Source of the DNA: Roseovarius marisflavi
GTDB taxonomy: Bacteria > Pseudomonadota > Alphaproteobacteria > Rhodobacterales > Rhodobacteraceae
Length of the DNA stretch: 64,000 bases
Assembly: GCF_900142625.1 (NCBI RefSeq)
Contig: NZ_FRBN01000001.1
Coordinates: 124,001-188,000, forward strand
Direction: 5' to 3'
Positions 17,884-26,492 of this stretch are shown in pieces. The first letter of the stretch is position 1, and each line of letters opens with the position of its first letter. The notes below the pieces were generated by a model. The model was given only the letters and a program-made list of their open reading frames with translations. It was not told the origin of the DNA and searched no databases. The translations under genes and the position numbers were made by a program.

Positions 17884-17897
17884 TTGAAATCCTTCAA
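17884..17897. promoter_or_regulatory. Palindrome TTGAA-N4-TTCAA, possible EctR operator
   Basis: A perfect 5-bp inverted repeat, TTGAA-ATCC-TTCAA, lies 7 nt upstream of the ectR start codon within the AT-rich region shared with the ectA promoter. MarR-type repressors bind short palindromes of about this size and often regulate themselves. Binding is not demonstrated. The rest of 17898-18099 is clearly AT-richer than its surroundings, and I see no unambiguous -35/-10 pair in it. Confidence 0.35.
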
Positions 17898-18099
17898 TCG
17901 TCTAAACATTTCTGAAAAACGCTTCGCAATTGTAAAATTTATACACAAAAGGTAATTTGCATTCCGAATTAAAAAATCCTTAAAAAGTTGCTTATAGAGG
18001 CATATTGCCGCGTTTACGGGGAAATGTAGTTTTATTCTTGAAGTAATATGGCGGCTACACTATTTCATAAACGGTAACAATCAAGAGGGGCGCGACCAA

Positions 18100-18633
18100 A
18101 TGCCGAAAGACAGATGTACTGACTCAAAGTGCAACCCAAACCTGCGCAAGCCCGATGCAAATGACGGAGCCGCAATCTGGGAGCTGATTCGTGCCTGCAA
18201 GCCACTTGATGAAAACTCGATGTATGCCAACCTGATCCAGGCCGATCATTTCAGCGACACCTGCGTGGTGGCGGAAATGGACGGAGAGATCATTGGCTGG
18301 ATATCGGGTCATATGATTCCGGGTGAGGATGCTTTTTTTGTCTGGCAGGTCGCCGTCAGCCCCGACGCCCGCGGCATCGGTCTTGGCAAGATCATGCTTC
18401 TGGATCTCATTGATCGTGATGAAATCAGGGATGCCACGACACTCAAGACCACCATCACCAAGGATAATGCCGCCTCCTGGGGGCTGTTCCGTAGTTTTGC
18501 CGACGATATTGGCGGTGAATTGACGGATACGCCTCACTTCAAGAAGGACGCGCATTTTGACGGCGCTCATGACACCGAGCATTTGGTGAGCATCACCCTG
18601 CCACGCAGGATGAAGCTGCGCAGCGTCGCCTAA
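18100..18633 (+). CDS. ectA: L-2,4-diaminobutyrate N-gamma-acetyltransferase
   Basis: Acetylates diaminobutyrate with acetyl-CoA, the second step of ectoine synthesis. It has 177 residues; AAGAGGGG precedes the ATG by about 9 nt. The GNAT fold is clear, with acetyl-CoA loop VAVSPDARGIGLGKIML. The EctA signature LRKPDANDGAAIWELIRACK with LDENSMYANLIQADHF at the substrate site is present, as is TKDNAASWGLFRSFA. First gene of ectA-ectB-ectC-ask, with 47 nt before ectB. Ectoine accumulates in the cytoplasm as an osmoprotectant. Confidence 0.96.
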   Translation: MPKDRCTDSKCNPNLRKPDANDGAAIWELIRACKPLDENSMYANLIQADHFSDTCVVAEMDGEIIGWISGHMIPGEDAFFVWQVAVSPDARGIGLGKIMLLDLIDRDEIRDATTLKTTITKDNAASWGLFRSFADDIGGELTDTPHFKKDAHFDGAHDTEHLVSITLPRRMKLRSVA

Positions 18634-18680
18634 AACACCCCCTCTCACGACGACCCCTCACAAAAGGGAAAGGACACCCA

Positions 18681-19973
18681 ATGGCCAATGACATGGCACG
18701 AAATACTTCTATCTATAGCCGCCGCGAGAGCGAGGCCCGCTCTTATTGCCGCAACATGAAGGCAATCTTTACCGAGGCGCGCGGATCAGAGCTTTTTGAC
18801 GCTGACGGCAACCGCTATATCGACTTTCTGGCGGGCTGTTCATCGCTGAACTACGGGCATAACGATCCCGACATGAAGGCCGCCCTGATTGATCATATCT
18901 CGGGCGACGGCATTGCCCATGGCCTTGATTTTCACACGGATGCGAAAAGCGCCTTTCTCAGGGCCTTTGAAGAGATCATCCTTGCCCCGCGCGGGATGGA
19001 TTACAAGGTGATGATGACCGGCCCGACAGGGACCAATGCCGTCGAGGCTGCGATCAAGCTGGCCCGCAAGGTGACTGGCCGCCGCAATGTGATCGCCTTC
19101 ACAAACGGGTTTCACGGCATGACCATGGGCGCTCTGGCGCTGACGGGCAATGCGTCCAAACGCGGTGGCGCGGGCACCGGGTCGCTCAGTGATGTGACCC
19201 ATATGCCGTTTGAGGGCTCGCTTGGCGAAGATGTCGATACGCTGGGATTGATCGATGCGATGCTGTCGAACCCGTCGTCGGGCATCGACGCGCCTGCGGC
19301 TTTTGTTTTTGAACCGATCCAGGGCGAGGGCGGCCTGAACGCGGCCTCTGACGCATGGATGCAGGGCATCGAGAAAATCGCCCGAAAGCATGGTGCCTTG
19401 CTGATCGTCGACGACATTCAGTCCGGCTGTGGGCGTGCGGGCACGTACTTTTCCTTCGAGAACGCGAAGATCGAACCGGATATGATCACTCAGGCGAAAT
19501 CGTTGTCCGGCTTCGGTCTGCCGTTTGCGGCGTTGCTGATAAAACCCGAGCACGACATCTGGAAGCCGGCCGAACACAACGGCACGTTCCGCGGCAATAC
19601 TCATGCCTTTGTCACGGCCCGTGTTGCGATGGAGAAATTCTGGTCCGATGACGCATTTGAAAAGGCGATCGCGGGCAAATCGGTTGTGTTGACCACCGCG
19701 TTGGGCGACATCGCCGCGCTTGTCGAGGGTGCCAGCCTGAAGGGCCGGGGCCTGATGCAGGGCGTTGATGTCGGCTCGGGCGATCTGGCGGCCGCGATCT
19801 GTGCACGGGCCTATGACCTTGGTCTTGTGATCGAGACCTCCGGGGCGCACGATGAAGTCATCAAGTATCTCGCACCGCTCACCACCTCGCCACAGATCAT
19901 GCGCGAAGGGTTTAATATCCTTGCGCAAGCGACCAGCGACGTGACAACTGACATGAAAATAGCTGCGGAGTGA
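18681..19973 (+). CDS. ectB: Diaminobutyrate--2-oxoglutarate transaminase
   Basis: PLP-dependent class III aminotransferase that makes diaminobutyrate from aspartate semialdehyde and glutamate, the first dedicated ectoine step. It has 430 residues. The cofactor lysine is K273 in ITQAKSLSGFG, with the aspartates in LLIVDDIQSGCGR (244-245). GPTGTNAVEAAIKLARK (114-130) is the phosphate-binding region. The N-terminal SEARSYCRNMKAIFTEARGS is typical of EctB rather than of GABA aminotransferases. It is followed by ectC after 7 nt. Confidence 0.97.
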   Translation: MANDMARNTSIYSRRESEARSYCRNMKAIFTEARGSELFDADGNRYIDFLAGCSSLNYGHNDPDMKAALIDHISGDGIAHGLDFHTDAKSAFLRAFEEIILAPRGMDYKVMMTGPTGTNAVEAAIKLARKVTGRRNVIAFTNGFHGMTMGALALTGNASKRGGAGTGSLSDVTHMPFEGSLGEDVDTLGLIDAMLSNPSSGIDAPAAFVFEPIQGEGGLNAASDAWMQGIEKIARKHGALLIVDDIQSGCGRAGTYFSFENAKIEPDMITQAKSLSGFGLPFAALLIKPEHDIWKPAEHNGTFRGNTHAFVTARVAMEKFWSDDAFEKAIAGKSVVLTTALGDIAALVEGASLKGRGLMQGVDVGSGDLAAAICARAYDLGLVIETSGAHDEVIKYLAPLTTSPQIMREGFNILAQATSDVTTDMKIAAE

Positions 19974-19980
19974 TAGCAGG

Positions 19981-20376
19981 ATGATTGTACGTGATTTCAA
20001 CAAATTGCAGGGCACAGACCGCCATATTGCCGACGCAAAATGGACGTCGACCCGGATGTTGCTGGCAGATGACGGGATGGGCTTTTCGTTCCACATCACC
20101 GTTCTCGAAGCGGGCTCGGAGCATACGTTCCACTACAAGCACCACTTTGAAAGCGTCTACTGCATGAAGGGCAAGGGATCGATCACCGACATTGCCACCG
20201 GCGAGACCCATGAGATCAAGCCCGGTGTGATGTACGCCTTGAACCTGCATGACAAACACATCCTGCGCGCCGAAGAAGAGCTGCATATGGCGTGCTGCTT
20301 CAATCCGCCGGTGACGGGTACGGAAGTGCATCGAGAAGACGGATCTTATGCGCCAGCAGAGGAGCTTGCCGATTAA
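19981..20376 (+). CDS. ectC: L-ectoine synthase
   Basis: Cupin-fold enzyme that cyclises N-gamma-acetyldiaminobutyrate to ectoine. It has 131 residues, the normal EctC size. It begins MIVRDFNKLQGTDRHIADAK as in the family, with the metal and substrate residues in GSEHTFHYKHHFESVYCMKG and GVMYALNLHDKHILRAEEEL. It lies 7 nt after ectB and 16 nt before ask. No ectoine hydroxylase (ectD) follows, so this locus would make ectoine but not 5-hydroxyectoine. Confidence 0.97.
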   Translation: MIVRDFNKLQGTDRHIADAKWTSTRMLLADDGMGFSFHITVLEAGSEHTFHYKHHFESVYCMKGKGSITDIATGETHEIKPGVMYALNLHDKHILRAEEELHMACCFNPPVTGTEVHREDGSYAPAEELAD

Positions 20377-20392
20377 TTCGGCGAGACAGAAT

Positions 20393-21817
20393 ATGAAACA
20401 TACTGTCGAGAAAATCGGCGGGACATCCATGTCTCGCGTGAATGAGCTTAAGGATACCCTGTTTATCGGGTCCCGTGAGGGGGACGACCTGTATGGTCGC
20501 GTGTTCGTGGTCTCTGCCTTTGGCGGGATCACGAACCTGCTCCTCGAGCATAAAAAAACCGGCGAGCCCGGCGTTTATGCCTTGTTTGCCAATGCCGATA
20601 CCGATCACGGCTGGCATGAGGCGCTGACCCGGGTCGAGGACGCGATGAACACGCTCCAGCGCGAGGTGCTGACTCATCGCGCCGATATCGAGCAGGCCGA
20701 CGCCTTTGTTGCCGAACGTATCCTCGGAGCGCGCAACTGTCTGATTGATTTGCAGCGCCTGTGCACCTACGGGCATTTTCGCCTGTCCGAACATATGCTG
20801 CAGATCCGAGAGCTTTTGTCCGGGCTGGGCGAGGCCCATTCGGCCTTTGTGACGACGCTTTTGCTGCAACGCGCAGGTGCAAACGCGCGGTTTGTCGATC
20901 TGTCGGGCTGGCGAGATGAGGGCGATGTCACCCTGGAAGAGCGTATTTCCAAGGCGATGGACAAAATCGACCCGCAGAGCGAAATGCCCATCGTCACCGG
21001 CTATGCGCAATGCGCCAAAGGTCTGATGCGCGAATTTGACCGCGGGTATTCCGAGGTGACCTTTTCCAGACTCGCCGCGCTGACAGGCGCGCGCGAGGCG
21101 ATCATTCACAAGGAATTTCACCTCTCGTCCTGTGATCCCAAGATCGTGGGCGAGGATGCTGTGTGCAAGCTTGGGCGCACCAATTACGACGTTGCTGATC
21201 AGCTCTCGAATATGGGAATGGAGGCGATCCACCCGCAAGCCGCCAAAACGCTGCGTCAGGCTGACGTGCCGCTTCGGGTGACCAACGCCTTTGAGCCAGA
21301 GGATTCCGGCACCTTGATCGACGATCAGCCGGCCGATGTGCCCGCTGTCGAGATCGTCACCGGCCTTGATATCGTATCACTGGAAGTTTTTGAGCAGGAC
21401 ATGGTTGGTGTGAAGGGATATGATGCGACCATCCTTGACATCCTGACGCGCCATGGCGTGCGGATTGTCTCTAAGGTATCGAACGCCAACACGATCACGC
21501 ATTATCTCGACACCTCGCTCAAAACGATGCGCCGGGTCGAGAAGGATATCGCGCAGGCCTTTCCTGCCGCCGAGATTTCCACCCGGACCCTGTCGATGGC
21601 CTCTGTCATCGGGCGCGATCTGAGTGGCCTATCGGTCCTGACACGCGGATTGCTCGCGATTGCCGATGCCGGGCTCTCTGCCATCGGGGCAAGCCAGGGG
21701 CCGCGCAATGTCGACGTGCAGTTCATCCTCGACCGTGATGCGTTGCAACCGGCGATCCGGGCCATGCATAGCGCGTTTATCGAGACCGGCGAACCCCGTC
21801 TGATACGCGCCGCATAA
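20393..21817 (+). CDS. ask: Aspartate kinase dedicated to ectoine synthesis
   Basis: Phosphorylates aspartate to feed aspartate semialdehyde to EctB. It has 474 residues from the ATG at 20393; an in-frame ATG at 20348 lies inside ectC and was not chosen. The kinase start is TVEKIGGTSMSRVNELKD (KxGGTS motif). Further landmarks are VVSAFGGITNLLLEHKK and a late DRGYSEVTFSRLAALTGARE at the substrate site. Two ACT-like regulatory segments follow after about residue 320. Specialised Ask_Ect enzymes linked to ect genes are known to be less feedback-inhibited; that property is inferred from context here. Confidence 0.93.
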   Translation: MKHTVEKIGGTSMSRVNELKDTLFIGSREGDDLYGRVFVVSAFGGITNLLLEHKKTGEPGVYALFANADTDHGWHEALTRVEDAMNTLQREVLTHRADIEQADAFVAERILGARNCLIDLQRLCTYGHFRLSEHMLQIRELLSGLGEAHSAFVTTLLLQRAGANARFVDLSGWRDEGDVTLEERISKAMDKIDPQSEMPIVTGYAQCAKGLMREFDRGYSEVTFSRLAALTGAREAIIHKEFHLSSCDPKIVGEDAVCKLGRTNYDVADQLSNMGMEAIHPQAAKTLRQADVPLRVTNAFEPEDSGTLIDDQPADVPAVEIVTGLDIVSLEVFEQDMVGVKGYDATILDILTRHGVRIVSKVSNANTITHYLDTSLKTMRRVEKDIAQAFPAAEISTRTLSMASVIGRDLSGLSVLTRGLLAIADAGLSAIGASQGPRNVDVQFILDRDALQPAIRAMHSAFIETGEPRLIRAA

Positions 21818-21823
21818 CACCGG

Positions 21824-21854
21824 GGTGGCCGGGCAGTTTCCTTGCGCGGCCACC
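21824..21854 (+). terminator. Hairpin after the ectoine operon
   Basis: GGTGGCCG and CGGCCACC form an 8-bp perfect inverted repeat separated by 15 nt, beginning 7 nt after the ask stop codon. There is no T-run, so it is a weak intrinsic terminator candidate or a 3' stabilising hairpin between the convergent ask and BKACE genes. Confidence 0.4.
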
Positions 21855-21897
21855 GGAGACATCGGCCCCTGTGACGCGGCGGCGATAAGGCCAGAGC

Positions 21898-22749
21898 CTA
21901 GGCCGCGACCGCGCGCAGGCCAAGAATCCGACGCGCCTCTTGCCATGTGGCAACGGGGCGCTCGTGCTTTTCGCATACCCCGACGGTGCGCCTGACCAGC
22001 GCTGCGTTGGACGGCGCCAGGGTGCCACGGTCAAGGCGGATATTATCCTCAAGACCGGTGCGCGCATGCCCGCCCGCCGCAATCGCCCATTCGTTGACCA
22101 CGATCTGCTTCGGCCCCACGCCTGCCGCGCACCAAGGGACGTCGCCAAACAGGCGCTTGACGGTTTGTACATAAAAATCAAAGACATGTTTGTCGGCGGG
22201 CATGGCGTTTTTCACGCCCATCACGAATTGCACGTAAGGCACATCTTTGATCTGGCCGCGCTTGTGCATCAGGGCGGCATGAAAAATATGCGACAGATCA
22301 AACGCCTCAATCTCGGGCTTGACGTCATACTTGATCATCTCGCTGGCGAGCCAGTTCACCAGGTCCGGCGGGTTCTCGTAAACCCGGGTCGGAAAGTTGT
22401 TTGACCCCACCGAAAGCGACGCCATGTCGGGCCGAAGCGGCAGCATCCCGCCGCGCTCATGGCCTGCGCCAGAGCGTCCGCCGGTCGAAAGTTGTATGAT
22501 CATGCCGGGGCAATGTTTCTCGATCCCCTCCTTCAGGCGGGCAAACCGTTCGGCGTCCGAGGTGGGCTTGCCGGCGTCGTCGCGCACATGGCAATGGGCG
22601 ATGCTGGCCCCGGCCTCAAACGCGGCATGGGTGCTTTCGATCTGTTCGCTGATCGTCACCGGAACCGCCGGATTGTCGGCCTGCGTCGGCACCGATCCGG
22701 TGATCGCGACGCAGATGATGCAGGGGGAGGTGCTGGGGGCTTCAGACAT
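21898..22749 (-). CDS. 3-keto-5-aminohexanoate cleavage (BKACE, DUF849) family protein
   Basis: Beta-keto acid cleavage enzyme family: these zinc enzymes condense a beta-keto acid with acetyl-CoA and split it into acetoacetate and a new CoA ester. It has 283 residues. Zinc ligands are expected in ASIAHCHVRDDAGKPTSD (residues 49-66). Other conserved stretches are ICVAITGSVPTQADNPAVPV at the start and IIQLSTGGRSGAGHERG in the middle. The exact beta-keto acid varies widely in this family and cannot be read here. It is convergent with the ectoine operon and has no obvious pathway partners next to it. Confidence 0.88.
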   Translation of the reverse strand: MSEAPSTSPCIICVAITGSVPTQADNPAVPVTISEQIESTHAAFEAGASIAHCHVRDDAGKPTSDAERFARLKEGIEKHCPGMIIQLSTGGRSGAGHERGGMLPLRPDMASLSVGSNNFPTRVYENPPDLVNWLASEMIKYDVKPEIEAFDLSHIFHAALMHKRGQIKDVPYVQFVMGVKNAMPADKHVFDFYVQTVKRLFGDVPWCAAGVGPKQIVVNEWAIAAGGHARTGLEDNIRLDRGTLAPSNAALVRRTVGVCEKHERPVATWQEARRILGLRAVAA

Positions 22750-22873
22750 TTTGTATTACCGATTCATTGGCGCCTTCAAGGCAGATACCGACAGGATAAC
22801 GTGATCCGTCAGGTCTGGCGATCAGAGTTTTTCCGCGCTTTTCGCGGTCGTCATATGTCTGCGCAGGGCCGGG

Positions 22874-23053
22874 TCAGGGGCGCCAAAAGCGGCGTTGCGG
22901 CTCTAGCCCAAGGGCCTCGGGCCAGCCAAAGAGAAACTCGATCCCGCCAATCACAACCGCAAGCCCGATGACCACCAACAGCATGCGCCGTTGCGCGGGC
23001 CCCGGCGGGTTGCGCGCCCAACGGGCTATGCGCAACAGCCACATGATATTCAT
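22874..23053 (-). CDS. Small single-pass membrane protein downstream of hpt
   Basis: A 59-residue ORF whose ATG overlaps the hpt stop (ATGA, 4 nt), so it is probably translated by coupling. It starts [24 protein letters not shown] (actual residues 1-10 [10 protein letters not shown]), has a basic RRM stop, then a hydrophobic helix [20 protein letters not shown] (about 25-44), and ends [10 protein letters not shown]. The composition and coupling support a real gene. I do not recognise a named family. Positively charged residues before the helix suggest the N-terminus is in the cytoplasm. Confidence 0.7.
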   Translation of the reverse strand: MNIMWLLRIARWARNPPGPAQRRMLLVVIGLAVVIGGIEFLFGWPEALGLEPQRRFWRP

Positions 23054-23592
23054 CCGTCGGTAAAACGCACCTTGCCGATATAGGGCAGGTTGCGGTTTCT
23101 CTGGGCAAAATCGATACCATAGCCGACAACGAATTCGTCCGGAATTTCAAACCCGGTCCAATCGGCGCGAATATCGGCTTCACGCCGCGAGGGTTTATCC
23201 AAAAGCGCAATGGTGCGCAATTTGTGCGGCCGGCGGCTATTGAGCAGGCCAAGCACATGAAAGAGCGTATGTCCCGTGTCAACGATATCCTCGACCACCA
23301 GCACATCGCGCCCTTCAATGTCGCCCCGCAAGTCCTTGAGAATGCGAACTTCCCTACTGCTTTCGGTGGAATTTCCGTAAGACGAGGTTTCAACGAAATC
23401 CACCTCGACCGGCAGGTCAAGTTCGCGCACCAGATCGGCGATGAACACGAACGAGCCGCGTAAAAGACCCACTACAGTCAGCTTTTCGGTGCCTGCAAAT
23501 TCGGCCTCGATCTCGTGTGACAGCGCCTCGATGCGGGCGGCGATGCTTTTGGCTGAGATCAGTTTGTCGATCACATAAGGACGATCCGGCAT
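23050..23592 (-). CDS. hpt: Hypoxanthine phosphoribosyltransferase
   Basis: Purine salvage enzyme making IMP or GMP from hypoxanthine or guanine and PRPP. It has 180 residues from the ATG at 23592, which has AGGGGG just upstream; the frame runs 36 residues further without support. The PRPP loop is [14 protein letters not shown], the N-terminal loop [17 protein letters not shown], and the base-specificity region [20 protein letters not shown], which is the usual HPRT end. The last codon overlaps the next small ORF. Confidence 0.95.
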   Translation of the reverse strand: MPDRPYVIDKLISAKSIAARIEALSHEIEAEFAGTEKLTVVGLLRGSFVFIADLVRELDLPVEVDFVETSSYGNSTESSREVRILKDLRGDIEGRDVLVVEDIVDTGHTLFHVLGLLNSRRPHKLRTIALLDKPSRREADIRADWTGFEIPDEFVVGYGIDFAQRNRNLPYIGKVRFTDG

Positions 23593-23674
23593 AACACCCC
23601 CTTGAAGTTTCCGCCCCAGTCTATGACAAAGCGCGCCACTGTCACGCGAAAACCACTGCAAATCCGGGGCCCTC

Positions 23675-24121
23675 ATGCCATCACATTCCGAGACACGCAC
23701 CCTGCGCTATTCAGCGGATCAGATGTATGGGCTGGTGGCCGATGTGGCCAGCTATCCCAAGTTTCTGCCCTGGACGGCCGCCGCGCGCGTGCGCAGCGTG
23801 ACGCCCTGGGACGATGGATCAGAGGTGATGGAGGCCGATCTTGTGATCAGCTTCAAGGTATTCCGCGAGCGCTTCACAAGCCGTGTCGTCCTATGGCCCG
23901 AGAAAAGCCGGATCGAGACCGAATATCTTGACGGGCCGTTCAAATATCTCAAATCAAACTGGCAATTCCGCGATGTGACCGGCGGCTGCGAGGTGGCCTT
24001 TGATGTGGATTTCGCGTTCAAGAACAGGTTGCTGCAGTCCGCAGCTGATCTGTTTTTCTATGAGGCGATGAAGCGGATCGTGCGCGCCTTTGAAGAGCGC
24101 GCGGATGCTCTGTACGGCTAG
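23675..24121 (+). CDS. ratA: RatA/COQ10-type START-domain protein
   Basis: A 148-residue lipid-binding START-like domain, annotated in databases either as RatA toxin or as coenzyme Q-binding COQ10 homologue. Landmarks are [24 protein letters not shown] start ([20 protein letters not shown]), [13 protein letters not shown] and [20 protein letters not shown]. In alphaproteobacteria the ubiquinone-binding role is the better supported one; toxicity in E. coli is for a relative and no antitoxin partner is adjacent here. It is divergent from hpt. Confidence 0.88.
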   Translation: MPSHSETRTLRYSADQMYGLVADVASYPKFLPWTAAARVRSVTPWDDGSEVMEADLVISFKVFRERFTSRVVLWPEKSRIETEYLDGPFKYLKSNWQFRDVTGGCEVAFDVDFAFKNRLLQSAADLFFYEAMKRIVRAFEERADALYG

Positions 24122-24130
24122 CTCGATGTG

Positions 24131-24154
24131 AAAACGGGCCCCCGAAAGGGCCCG
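24131..24154 (-). terminator. Intrinsic terminator of amt
   Basis: On the minus strand a 7-bp GC stem, CGGGCCC/GGGCCCG, with a 6-nt loop is followed immediately by TTTT. It starts 26 nt after the amt stop codon. The stem can also form in rightward transcripts from ratA but without a T-run. Confidence 0.8.
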
Positions 24155-24179
24155 CCTTGAGGTCGCCCCGGAGGTTGGC

Positions 24180-25358
24180 CTAGCTGCTCATGTCATAGGC
24201 GCGTTCGCCGTGAACGCTTAGGTCAAGACCGTTGGTTTCGGTTTCAAGATCAACCCGAAGCGGCGTCACAAGCGAGACCAGCTTGATCAGAACCACGGTG
24301 ACCACCGTCGTAAAGATGCCCACGATAGCGAGCGAGCCAAGCTGCGCCGCCCAGGTGCCCGCGCCAAAGGCCGCGATCATGATGGTGCCAAAGATGCCGC
24401 CCACGCCATGCACCGCAAACACATCCAGCGTGTCGTCGATCTTGAGCTTTTCGCGGATCAGGTTGACCGCCTCCTGACACAGCACCCCGGCAATCGCGCC
24501 GATGATAAGCGCCTCGACCGGGGTCACAAAGCCGCTTGCGGGCGTGATCGAGGCAAGGCCTGCAATGGTGCCGGTCACGATACCCACAAGCGAGGCGCGC
24601 CCGAACTTGATCTTTTCCCAGAGCGCCCAGCTCAGCGAAGCGGTCGCCGCCGAAATATGCGTCACGGTCAAGGCCATCGCCGCCCCGCCATCCGCCGCAA
24701 GCTGTGAGCCGCCGTTAAAGCCAAACCAGCCAACCCAGAGCATCGCCGCCCCGATCATCACGAAACCGGGGTTATGCGGCGGCGTGGTCCGGTTCTTGCG
24801 CGCCCCTAGCATCACCGCGATGATCAGCGCCGCGAGGCCCGCGGTTTCATGCACCACGATGCCGCCGGCGAAATCCTTGACGCCGGTCTCGCCGAAAATG
24901 CCGCCATCGGCCAGAAACCCGCCGCCCCAGATCCAATGGGTCACCGGCGCATAGCACAGCAACATCCAAAGCCCCGAGAACAACAGGACAAAGCCAAAGC
25001 CGATCCGCTCGACATAGGCGCCGACAATCAGGGCCGGGGTGATGATCGCGAATGTCATCTGAAAGGCGAAGAATAAAACCTCGGGCAGGGTGCCCGAGAG
25101 GCTATCGGCGGTGACCCCGTTCAGGAACATCTTGCCGAGGCCACCCCAGACCGCGTTGCCATCGCCAAAGGCAATGGAATACCCCGCAACAAGCCAGAGC
25201 ACGCTCATCAGACAGGCGATCGCATAGCACTGCATGAAGACACTCAGCACGTTTCGCGCCCGTACCAGCCCGCCGTAAAACAGCGCAAGCCCCGGCAATG
25301 TCATAAACAGCACAAGCGCCGTTGCCACGATGATCCAGGCGGTATCCGCTCCGTTCAT
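24180..25358 (-). CDS. amt: Ammonium transporter (Amt family)
   Basis: Trimeric inner-membrane ammonium channel, 392 residues from the ATG at 25358 (AAAGGGA upstream). About eleven membrane helices are expected. Amt hallmarks are MTLPGLALFYGGLVRARNVL, DFAGGIVVHETAGLAALIIA with the pore histidine, LLWVGWFGFNGGSQLAAD-like AAMLWVGWFGFNGGS, and VFAVHGVGGIFGTIMIAAFG with the second pore histidine. The C-terminal tail (VDLETETNGLDLSVHGERAYD) is the PII-binding end. No glnK gene is adjacent, although the tail suggests PII control. Confidence 0.96.
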   Translation of the reverse strand: MNGADTAWIIVATALVLFMTLPGLALFYGGLVRARNVLSVFMQCYAIACLMSVLWLVAGYSIAFGDGNAVWGGLGKMFLNGVTADSLSGTLPEVLFFAFQMTFAIITPALIVGAYVERIGFGFVLLFSGLWMLLCYAPVTHWIWGGGFLADGGIFGETGVKDFAGGIVVHETAGLAALIIAVMLGARKNRTTPPHNPGFVMIGAAMLWVGWFGFNGGSQLAADGGAAMALTVTHISAATASLSWALWEKIKFGRASLVGIVTGTIAGLASITPASGFVTPVEALIIGAIAGVLCQEAVNLIREKLKIDDTLDVFAVHGVGGIFGTIMIAAFGAGTWAAQLGSLAIVGIFTTVVTVVLIKLVSLVTPLRVDLETETNGLDLSVHGERAYDMSS

Positions 25359-25442
25359 GTTTAATCCCTTTCCTGCATATGTCAGTTTGCGAGCGTTCAA
25401 CCGAATGCAGGGCGATATAAAAAGAGGCAATTGTTCTTGAGG

Positions 25443-25468
25443 GCGCACAAAGAGCAGGCAATGTGCGC
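25443..25468. promoter_or_regulatory. Inverted repeat upstream of amt
   Basis: GCGCACA-N12-TGTGCGC, perfect 7-bp arms, about 85-110 nt upstream of the amt start. The GCAC/GTGC half-sites recall NtrC operators, but the spacing between them (14 nt) is twice the usual 7. Next to it, GCCTA-TTTAT-TAGGC (25472-25486) is a second small palindrome. No clear -24/-12 promoter is visible. Confidence 0.3.
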
Positions 25469-25521
25469 AACGCCTATTTATTAGGCTGGTATTTTTAGAG
25501 TTGCCCTATTTATGGGCCGAG

Positions 25522-25998
25522 TCAGGTCAGGGCTTTGGCCAACAAGTTTAGCGCATGCGTGGTGGTTGCCCGGCGCACGCCGTCGCGCCCCAATGGCCCA
25601 AAGTCGATGGTTTCGACCTGGGTTTCGGCGGCTTCGGCGCCTTTTTTAGCAAGGCCGAAGCATACCCGCCCCTCTGGCTTGTGCTCAGAGCCTCCGGGGC
25701 CTGCGATGCCGGTGACCGCCACGGCGATATCGGCCAGGGAGTTGGCAAGCGCGCCCGCTGCCATCTCTGCGGCGACCTCCTGCGAGACCGCGCCATGTGC
25801 CGCCAGCGTGGCCGGGCGCACGCCAAGCATGTCCTGCTTGGCGGCGTTGGAATAGGTCACGAAACCCCGGTCAAACACGTCGGATGAACCCGCGACATCC
25901 GTGAGGCGCACGGCAATCATCCCGCCGGTACAGCTTTCGGCGGTGGCGATGCGCAGGCCCTTGTCACGCGCCCGCGCAAGAATCTCGGAAACCGTCAT
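25522..25998 (-). CDS. pncC: CinA C-terminal domain protein, nicotinamide-nucleotide amidohydrolase
   Basis: Stand-alone CinA C-terminal domain, 158 residues. The members studied deamidate nicotinamide mononucleotide in pyridine nucleotide recycling. Motifs are RIATAESCTGGMIAVRLTDV (residues 16-35), GFVTYSNAAKQDMLGV, ALANSLADIAVAVTGIAGPG and PEGRVCFGLA. Its start overlaps the pgpA stop by 4 nt, so ispDF-pgpA-cinA form one leftward operon. The role in competence suggested by the name is not implied. Confidence 0.9.
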   Translation of the reverse strand: MTVSEILARARDKGLRIATAESCTGGMIAVRLTDVAGSSDVFDRGFVTYSNAAKQDMLGVRPATLAAHGAVSQEVAAEMAAGALANSLADIAVAVTGIAGPGGSEHKPEGRVCFGLAKKGAEAAETQVETIDFGPLGRDGVRRATTTHALNLLAKALT

Positions 25999-26492
25999 GC
26001 GCCCAAGAGGCCGTGCGAGATCGCGGCCCCCGCCATGACGCAGAGCGCGGCGGCGATACCGGCGAATATATCGTCTAGCATCACGCCAAGCGGATCATTG
26101 CGCCGGTCCGCCCAGCCGATCGGGCCCGGCTTGAGGATATCGAACAGGCGAAACGCCACGAACGCCGTAACCCAACCCGGCCAAAGCGCCAGCATGTCCA
26201 CACCTGCATGGGTGGCGCCAATCGAGACCGGCAAAAGCGCAAGCCATTGTCCGGCGACCTCGTCAATCACGATCTCGGAGGGGTCGTGATCATCTTTTCC
26301 CTTTGTTTCCTGTGATGTGGCCCACACTCCTAATGTGAACGAGAGGGCGACACCGAGCGCCAAGAGGATCGGGCCGCCGAGCACATGAAGCACCCAAGCC
26401 GCCGGCAGGGCGGCGAGCGACCCCCATGTTCCGGGCGCCGGGCGCAGGTGGCCGACGCAGAAAAATGTTGCAATCAAATGACTTACGCGCAT
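25995..26492 (-). CDS. pgpA: Phosphatidylglycerophosphatase A
   Basis: Membrane phosphatase that removes phosphate from phosphatidylglycerophosphate to form phosphatidylglycerol. It has 165 residues. The family motifs are [20 protein letters not shown] near the N-terminus, [20 protein letters not shown] in the middle and [21 protein letters not shown] near the end. Four hydrophobic segments are present. The start overlaps the ispDF end by 10 nt and the stop overlaps cinA by 4 nt. Confidence 0.94.
   Translation of the reverse strand: MRVSHLIATFFCVGHLRPAPGTWGSLAALPAAWVLHVLGGPILLALGVALSFTLGVWATSQETKGKDDHDPSEIVIDEVAGQWLALLPVSIGATHAGVDMLALWPGWVTAFVAFRLFDILKPGPIGWADRRNDPLGVMLDDIFAGIAAALCVMAGAAISHGLLGA

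Noticed and set aside
23675..24121. Type II toxin-antitoxin system
   Set aside because: RatA is named a toxin, but no antitoxin gene is adjacent and the family in alphaproteobacteria is better explained as COQ10-like.
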